From: Mycolicibacter heraklionensis
GTDB taxonomy: Bacteria > Actinomycetota > Actinomycetes > Mycobacteriales > Mycobacteriaceae
Direction: 5' to 3'
DNA: 64,000 bases
NCBI RefSeq assembly: GCF_019645815.1
Contig: NZ_CP080997.1
Coordinates: 434,001 to 498,000, forward strand
Below the pieces are notes generated by a model. The model was not told the origin of the DNA and did not search any database. It was given only the letters and a program-made list of their open reading frames with translations. Below are positions 60,201 through 64,000 of this stretch, in pieces. The position numbers and the translations under genes were made by a program. Numbering within the stretch: position 1 is the first letter of the stretch; every line of letters starts with the position of its first letter.

Positions 60201-61740
60201 CCAAGGCCTCGACGGCCACCGAGGACAGCACCGCGACGTCATGGCCGTCGGCCTGGTAGGCGGCGACGGCGGCGGCCAGCGCCTGGTCGATCGATGCACC
60301 GTCCAGGGGCCGGATTTCGTCGAAGATCGGACGCAGCTCGCCGAGCGCCTCGGCCTCGACCGAGACCACTTCGACGTCGGCGCGGCGGGCCTCGGTCACC
60401 ACCGCGGACGCCAGAGGCAGCAGCGCGGGCTGGAACGATGCCTGCACACCGGAGCGCGGGCCGATGCGATGCCATCCCGGTGTCAGGTCGGCGTCGTTCA
60501 GCCGGGCCTGAGCCTGCGCCCACGCGGCGCGCAGTTCGTCGTCGTCGGCGCCGCGTACCTGCATCACCCGCAGCGTCTCGCCACACAGCACTCGGGGATC
60601 GATGACCACCGTGTCGACGCGGTCGAGCTCACGCAGGCTGCCCGGCCGCAGCACGACGGTGTCGTGCCGATCGGCCAGGCCGCGGCCCAGGGTGGCGGCG
60701 AACGACTCGCGTGCGGTGCGGGTGGCCTTCGGCGCGGTCACCGCGGCGGCCGTCCCGGCCAGATCCGGGTTGCGGGTCGCGGCACCGATCACCCCGGCGC
60801 CCACGACCTGCGCCCAGGCGCTGCGGGTCAGGTGCCGCTCCACCGGCCCCGGCGGCCGCGGCGCCGGCCGCTCCGGGACGGCGACCGGCGGATGCTCGGC
60901 GTGCTCGGCGAGCTCCGGTTCTCGGCGGCGCCAGGCCCGCGCCTCGGCGCGTTCCTCCCCGGCGCGCATCGCCTCTACCGACAGGTCCACCGCCAGCGCG
61001 GTCGGCGCGGTGTTGAGGGTGTGCACGCCGGCGCTGGCCAGTGCCAACAGCGCATCGGTGGTCTGTTTGCCGATGCTGTCTTCCAGCAGTCGGCGCAGTC
61101 GAGGCTGGTAGTCGACGACGACCACGCCGGCCTCGAGCCCGAGTGGCAGGCCCGGCAGCCGCAGCAGCCGGCCCACTGTCGCCGCGCCCAAGCCGGCGAT
61201 GTTGGCGCCGACGGTCAAAGCGCGCAGCATCTCGGTCATCCCGTCACCGGGCAGGCTCACCGGTGCATGTCCGCGGGGTTTCGCCCGGCGGTTAGCGAGG
61301 CTCGACGCAGGAGAGTCGAAGCTGGACCGCCGAATCCGATCCGGGCTGTGCCGGCTCTCGGTGTCGGACACCACCTGGCACAGTTCGCGCACCGATACGA
61401 CGTCGTCGGCGGTGGGGTCCAGCCCCACCACCAGGCGCGACAACGGGTGGTTCAAGCGGACCGAGACCACGCCGGGCAGCGCCCGGGCAGCACCCAGTAC
61501 GGCGGTTGCCAGCTCGGCGCCGGCCGGGCCGTCGAGCCCACGGATCTCGACCCAGGCTCGGCCCTCGCCGCGGAAACACCGCCGGGACAGCACCGGGCCG
61601 CCGTCGCCGTTCGGCAGGATCGCGCCGGCAACCCCGGCAGCGGTCTGGACCGAGGCATCGATCAGCGCTGAGGTCAGTTGGACACCGAAACTCGCTGCGC
61701 GCAGCGGCAAAGAGTGCCTGATGGCACGTCCTAAACTCAC
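57199..61740 (-). CDS. ctpH: Large P-type cation-transporting ATPase CtpH
   Basis: 1513 residues, close to the M. tuberculosis protein. The N-terminal ~650 residues are an unusual extension containing degenerate repeats of an HMA/ATPase-like module. The canonical P-type core follows: SSLTGESLTVVK (actuator), DVVCFDKTGTLSRNRL with the phosphorylated Asp near residue 945, RLITGDHPLTATTIA, and MVGDGANDAAAIRAA. Membrane helices surround these. The transported ion is unknown (Ca2+ or other divalent cations proposed for relatives). GTG start. Residues ~137-152 (SSFDSPASSLANRR) are encoded by the dispersed coding repeat. Confidence 0.93.
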   Translation of the reverse strand: MSLGRAIRHSLPLRAASFGVQLTSALIDASVQTAAGVAGAILPNGDGGPVLSRRCFRGEGRAWVEIRGLDGPAGAELATAVLGAARALPGVVSVRLNHPLSRLVVGLDPTADDVVSVRELCQVVSDTESRHSPDRIRRSSFDSPASSLANRRAKPRGHAPVSLPGDGMTEMLRALTVGANIAGLGAATVGRLLRLPGLPLGLEAGVVVVDYQPRLRRLLEDSIGKQTTDALLALASAGVHTLNTAPTALAVDLSVEAMRAGEERAEARAWRRREPELAEHAEHPPVAVPERPAPRPPGPVERHLTRSAWAQVVGAGVIGAATRNPDLAGTAAAVTAPKATRTARESFAATLGRGLADRHDTVVLRPGSLRELDRVDTVVIDPRVLCGETLRVMQVRGADDDELRAAWAQAQARLNDADLTPGWHRIGPRSGVQASFQPALLPLASAVVTEARRADVEVVSVEAEALGELRPIFDEIRPLDGASIDQALAAAVAAYQADGHDVAVLSSVAVEALAAADVALGVLPGQGVPPWCADVLLTDLAAAWRVLHSLPAARSASHRGVEIATGATALGSLLMLPGVRGSGPGPVTTGAAAGALSGYWLARRAVDAAVPRPAAVHEWHAMSVGQVRAVLPPPELAEPATPHHAPAAAAALAAVDLARRGAQRTAPPRMLRQFAQAVRSELSDPITPVLALGAAASAVLGSPVDAMLVGSVLGGNAMLAAAQRLIAERRLNVLLNEQIPAARKVLPDGSHCEIPAEELLPGDVIEVHAHEVVPADGRLIEAIDLEVDESSLTGESLTVVKQVEATPGADLADRECMVYAGTTVVTGTAVALVTASGGDTHGRRAAELVAGDQSAIGLQHQLSLLTSKAWRISLAGGALVTGLGMARRIGLRQAVASGIAVSVAAIPEGLPLVATLSQQASARRLTKAGVLVRVPRSVEALGRVDVVCFDKTGTLSRNRLRVSQVHPAAGFTDDDVLRFAASAAPVSNGTRHVHATDTAIVEGAAAAGVAGAPEGPAAAHLPFRSGRPFSASVRGTELTLKGAPEVVLACTGAGPAIKKSVAALAAEGLRVIAVARRDLTPAQRMALGADPEPDEIAEYCRDGLTFVGLLGLSDTPRDEAAELLADLKRRRIPVRLITGDHPLTATTIAREMGLEVDSDQVISGAQWDALSRKGQELAVAERVVFARMSPENKVQIVQTLERTGKVSAMVGDGANDAAAIRAATVGIAVVAHGSEAASTAADVVLLDERIDTLLDALDEGRELWQRVQAAVAVLLGGNAGEVAFAIIGSALTGRSPLNARQLLLVNMLTDALPATALAVSSLNEQAAAGGHGPDERALWRTVAVRGVTTASAAVGAWGLASVTGRPQRASTVALVSLVATQLGQTLLDSRDPLVVATAVGSLGVMGTLITIPGVSQLLGCTPIGPLGWAQALGTATVATVGAAVVPRMLSGLQENATRPREFIVPGPRPPNRPQPSNGQSAPRLRLVHNEDTDSRRGTVAARSSGDPSPPGGS
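61284..61332 (-). repeat. Coding-region palindromic repeat, copy C (inside ctpH)
   Basis: On the minus strand it reads CGGCGGTCCAGCTTCGACTC... ending CTCGCTAACCGCCG; it differs from copy A by two single-base deletions near its ends and two substitutions. It is translated as SSFDSPASSLANRR, the same frame as copy A (SFASPPSSLAEPP), in a linker between the N-terminal modules of CtpH. Confidence 0.82.
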
Positions 61741-61750
61741 TCGTACCCGA

Positions 61751-62239
61751 TTAGTGGCGGGTGCGGGTGCGGGTGCTGCTGGCGCCGCTTCGTGATTGCC
61801 GTGCCGCGGTCTTCTTCGGCTGCGCGCTGCGACGCGACGACGTCGAGGAGTTCGTCGACTTCACCGGTTTCGTCGCCTTCGCCGGCGGCGCCGCCTTGAG
61901 GGGCCGCGCGGGCGCGGCTGGAGCCTTGGCCGGCGCCTTGCTGTCATCGGACCGGTTGGTCAGTTGCTTGAGCACCAGTGCGGTGCCGCCCACCGCGACC
62001 AGCACCGGCCACTCGACCAGCCCGGCCACGCCGAGGGCGCCCAGGGTCAGTGCGGCCGCGGGGGTGGAGTGGCTGCCGGTGCGCAGTCCACGCTGCACGC
62101 CGCCGGCCGCACCTTTCACGCCGCCGATTACCCCGTTGACTGCGGCACCGCCGATCGCTCCGGCCGCTTCAGTGGTCATAGTGACCGCGCGGTTCGCCGC
62201 TCCGGCCACTTTCCTTACCGTCCCTGCGACGGCGTTCAT
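61751..62239 (-). CDS. Membrane/basic-tail protein (Rv0426c-like)
   Basis: 162 residues. The N-terminal half is Gly/Ala-rich helical sequence (AIGGAAVNGVIGGVKGAAGG) followed by a hydrophobic hairpin (AALTLGALGVAGLVEWPVLVAVGGTALVL). The C-terminal ~60 residues are Lys/Ala/Pro/Ser/Arg-rich (KAPAKAPAAPARPLKAAPP, RRSAQPKKTAARQSR), like a histone H1 or nucleoid-protein tail. Encoded 11 bp upstream of ctpH on the same strand, so probably co-transcribed. The basic tail could bind nucleic acid or acidic lipid. Confidence 0.75.
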   Translation of the reverse strand: MNAVAGTVRKVAGAANRAVTMTTEAAGAIGGAAVNGVIGGVKGAAGGVQRGLRTGSHSTPAAALTLGALGVAGLVEWPVLVAVGGTALVLKQLTNRSDDSKAPAKAPAAPARPLKAAPPAKATKPVKSTNSSTSSRRSAQPKKTAARQSRSGASSTRTRTRH

Positions 62240-62346
62240 GGGTATTCCCTGCCCTTCAAATGAGCAAATTGGATAATCCGCCTATCTTATGCGCGATTTC
62301 GCGATCGGGCCCGAAATCCACACCGAATTCATAGAACCGCGGGTAG

Positions 62347-63159
62347 TCAGTCTTGCTGGATCTCGACCAGCACCGGAGCGTGGTCACTCGGCGACTTGCC
62401 CTTGCGTTCCTCGCGGACGATCTCGGCGTGCGCGACCCGCGTCGCCAGCGCGGGGGAGCCCAGGATGAAATCGATGCGCATGCCCTGCTTCTTCGGGAAC
62501 CGCAGCTGGGTGTAGTCCCAGTAGGTGTAGACGCCGGGGCCGGGCGTGAAGGGCCGTACCACGTCGAGGAATTGCGCGTCGGCCATCGCCTGGAACGCCA
62601 TGCGCTCCGGTTGCGAGACGTGCGTCGCACCTTCGAAGAACTCCATGCTCCATACGTCGTCGTCCTGCGGAGCGATGTTCCAGTCGCCCACCAGGGCGAT
62701 CGGCGCCGACGGATCGTCGCGCAACCACCCTTCGGCGGTATCGCGCAGGGCCGCAAGCCAATCCAGCTTGTAGGTGTAGTGCGGGTCGTTCAGGGCGCGT
62801 CCGTTGGGTACGTAGAGGCTCCATACCCGCACCCCGCCGCAGGTGGCACCCAGCGCGCGCGCCTCCACGGTGGGATCGGCGTCAGCCTTGGCCCAGGCCG
62901 GTTGGCCGGGAAACCCGACCTCGACGTTGTCCAGGCCGACCCGTGAGGCGATCGCCACTCCGTTCCACTGGTTGTGGCCCACATGCGCCACTTCGTAGCC
63001 CAGCTCGTGAAACGCCCATGTCGGAAACTGTGCGTCGCTGCACTTGGTCTCCTGCATGGCCAGCACGTCGACCTCGGCCCGAGCCAGCCAATCGGTCACC
63101 CGGTCCACCCGAGAGCGGATGGAGTTGACATTCCAGGTGGCCAGTCGCAGCGCAGTCAC
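62347..63159 (-). CDS. xthA: Exodeoxyribonuclease III / AP endonuclease
   Basis: 270 residues, exonuclease-endonuclease-phosphatase fold. Starts LRLATWNVNSIRSRVDRV; contains MQETKCSD (metal Glu), LVGDWNIAPQDDDVW (catalytic Asp/Asn) and the terminal SDHAPVLVEI with the catalytic His. It removes 3' blocks and cuts at abasic sites in base excision repair. Its start is 9 bp from the stop of the GNAT gene. Confidence 0.95.
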   Translation of the reverse strand: MTALRLATWNVNSIRSRVDRVTDWLARAEVDVLAMQETKCSDAQFPTWAFHELGYEVAHVGHNQWNGVAIASRVGLDNVEVGFPGQPAWAKADADPTVEARALGATCGGVRVWSLYVPNGRALNDPHYTYKLDWLAALRDTAEGWLRDDPSAPIALVGDWNIAPQDDDVWSMEFFEGATHVSQPERMAFQAMADAQFLDVVRPFTPGPGVYTYWDYTQLRFPKKQGMRIDFILGSPALATRVAHAEIVREERKGKSPSDHAPVLVEIQQD

Positions 63160-63168
63160 GCAGCCACC

Positions 63169-64000
63169 CTAGTTCGACGGCGGCGACCCACCGGAAAGCG
63201 ATCGGGCATCGAGATAGCGGGTGCGGTGTTGGCCGGCGAATCCGACCGCTTCGAAGAACTCGAACGCCGCCGCGTCGGCGGGCCTGAACGGCGGTCCCAG
63301 CCTCGCCTCTCCTTCGTCGAGGCTCGCTGAACCACCGGTCGACACCTGGGCGTAGCCGCGGGTGGCGCCGCGGTCGGCCCCCCAGGCCTGCAACGCGGCG
63401 CAGATCGCCCGCCCGTGGCCTTGCCGGCTCCGGTCGGCGACCACCCGAACCGCCGTCAGCCCCAGCCAGCGGGTGCCGTCCGGGCCCTCGGTGACGGTGC
63501 CCCGACCGACCGCCACTCCGGGGATCGAGGCAAAGACCACCGCGCCGTCGACCACCGCGGTCAGCACCTCGACAGGCACGTCCTGGCCGAACACCGCCAG
63601 CCAGTCGGCGTCGGGTTCGGCCGCCGTGAGCACGTCGCCCGGGGCCGGGCCGGCGGTCACCTCGCTCACCAGGGTGCGGGTCTCGTACCGGGTCGGGATG
63701 TCCTCCGGTAACCGCAGCAGGCGCTCCGGCACCGCCAGGTACGGCGGCAGACCGCGCTGCGCGTACCAGTCGGTGATCGCCGGAATGGTGTTCGCGTGGG
63801 CGAACATGTCCAGGGGCACAGCGGAATTGGCCGCAGGGTCGGCACCGGGACCGGCACGCAGCATCCAGCCGTCGAGCCATCGGTGTTCACTGCCCGGCCA
63901 GGCCAGCGCGGCGGCATGCTCGACGGAGCGAATCGTTGAGTTCTTCACCGGCCGGTCGGTCAGCCGGCGCACGTACAACACGTCGGCGTGCCGGCACTCA
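63169..64000 (-). CDS. GNAT-family N-acetyltransferase (Rv0428c-like), 5' end beyond the window
   Basis: At least 270 residues. The frame is open to the window edge (ECRHADVLYVRRLTDRP), so the true start may lie outside; GTG at 63981 is the first in-window candidate. The acetyl-CoA-binding part is VVADRSRQGHGRAICAAL, and the final strand-helix unit is AAAFEFFEAVGFAGQHRTRYLDAR. Between the last two elements (after GYAQV) sits an extra ~20 residues, TGGSASLDEGEARLGPP, encoded by the dispersed repeat, where relatives have only a few residues. Confidence 0.87.
   Translation of the reverse strand, partial: ECRHADVLYVRRLTDRPVKNSTIRSVEHAAALAWPGSEHRWLDGWMLRAGPGADPAANSAVPLDMFAHANTIPAITDWYAQRGLPPYLAVPERLLRLPEDIPTRYETRTLVSEVTAGPAPGDVLTAAEPDADWLAVFGQDVPVEVLTAVVDGAVVFASIPGVAVGRGTVTEGPDGTRWLGLTAVRVVADRSRQGHGRAICAALQAWGADRGATRGYAQVSTGGSASLDEGEARLGPPFRPADAAAFEFFEAVGFAGQHRTRYLDARSLSGGSPPSN
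63289..63338 (+). repeat. Coding-region palindromic repeat, copy B (inside GNAT gene)
   Basis: 50 bp, 46/50 identical to copy A (516-565). Here AGCCTCG and CGAGGCT form a perfect inner 7-bp stem. It is read by the host gene on the opposite strand relative to copies A and C, giving TGGSASLDEGEARLGPP instead of SFASPPSSLAEPP. Confidence 0.88.

Overview
The window is high-GC actinobacterial chromosome and almost certainly comes from a mycobacterium. It carries fgd1 (F420-dependent glucose-6-phosphate dehydrogenase), a pknG-glnH-glnX operon, lpqL, ctpH, a PGRS-type glycine-rich secreted protein, a heme-binding secreted protein of the mycobacterial type, many GTG starts and many 1-4 nt gene overlaps. 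Gene order largely follows the M. tuberculosis Rv0356c-Rv0428c interval (recalled from memory), with several blocks inverted, missing or replaced. Species cannot be named from the sequence alone; a non-tuberculous mycobacterium is the best guess.

Layout. 1-16.3 kb: the end of an unknown protein gene, a SpoU methyltransferase, a secreted protein, a GH76 glycosidase, DedA, fba, membrane and small conserved genes, a CDF metal exporter, an M50 protease, purA, a thioesterase, DoxX, a CPA1 antiporter, purT, a rhodanese and metZ. 16.3-26.4 kb: lipid and envelope accessory genes, namely an SDR, a PEP-mutase-like protein, fadE7, a signal-peptide PGRS protein without a PE domain, an acyl-CoA ligase, a small secreted Gly/Asn-rich protein and a phosphodiesterase. 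26.4-27.9 kb: a frameshifted IS110-type element with a long structured 3' non-coding end. 27.9-34.8 kb: a K+/H+ antiporter divergent from a TrkA-type regulator, a methyltransferase, a hemophore-like protein, a metallo-beta-lactamase-fold protein, fgd1 and an ald gene where M. tuberculosis has pta-ackA. 34.8-39.5 kb: the amino-acid-sensing operon glnX-glnH-pknG. 39.5-42.9 kb: mutT3 and the thiamin genes thiE / thiO-thiS-thiG. 42.9-51 kb: a SGNH hydrolase, lpqL and a tandem paralogue lacking one zinc ligand, a double-domain TetR regulator, a flavin monooxygenase, a small acidic protein and fabH. 51-54.3 kb: thiC-thiD-hydrolase behind a TPP riboswitch. 54.3-64 kb: an MFS exporter with a repeated operator-like sequence, an M-box Mg2+ riboswitch with an internal leader ORF and a small downstream gene, then Rv0424c-like, ctpH, Rv0426c-like, xthA and a GNAT gene running off the end.

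Most notable observations: (1) a ~50-bp imperfect palindrome present three times, each time inside a protein-coding gene without breaking its frame, in two orientations, comparable in behaviour to Rickettsia palindromic elements; (2) an M-box riboswitch followed by an unannotated 26-residue ORF with a near-perfect Shine-Dalgarno; (3) an intergenic ~60-bp palindrome family (core GACTCTGCG/CGCAGAGTC) at three convergent gene junctions, plus single copies of other hairpin families at other gene ends; (4) a candidate structured RNA in the 3' end of the IS110-like element; (5) an LpqL duplicate that has replaced a predicted zinc-binding His by Arg. No rRNA, tRNA or CRISPR array was seen.
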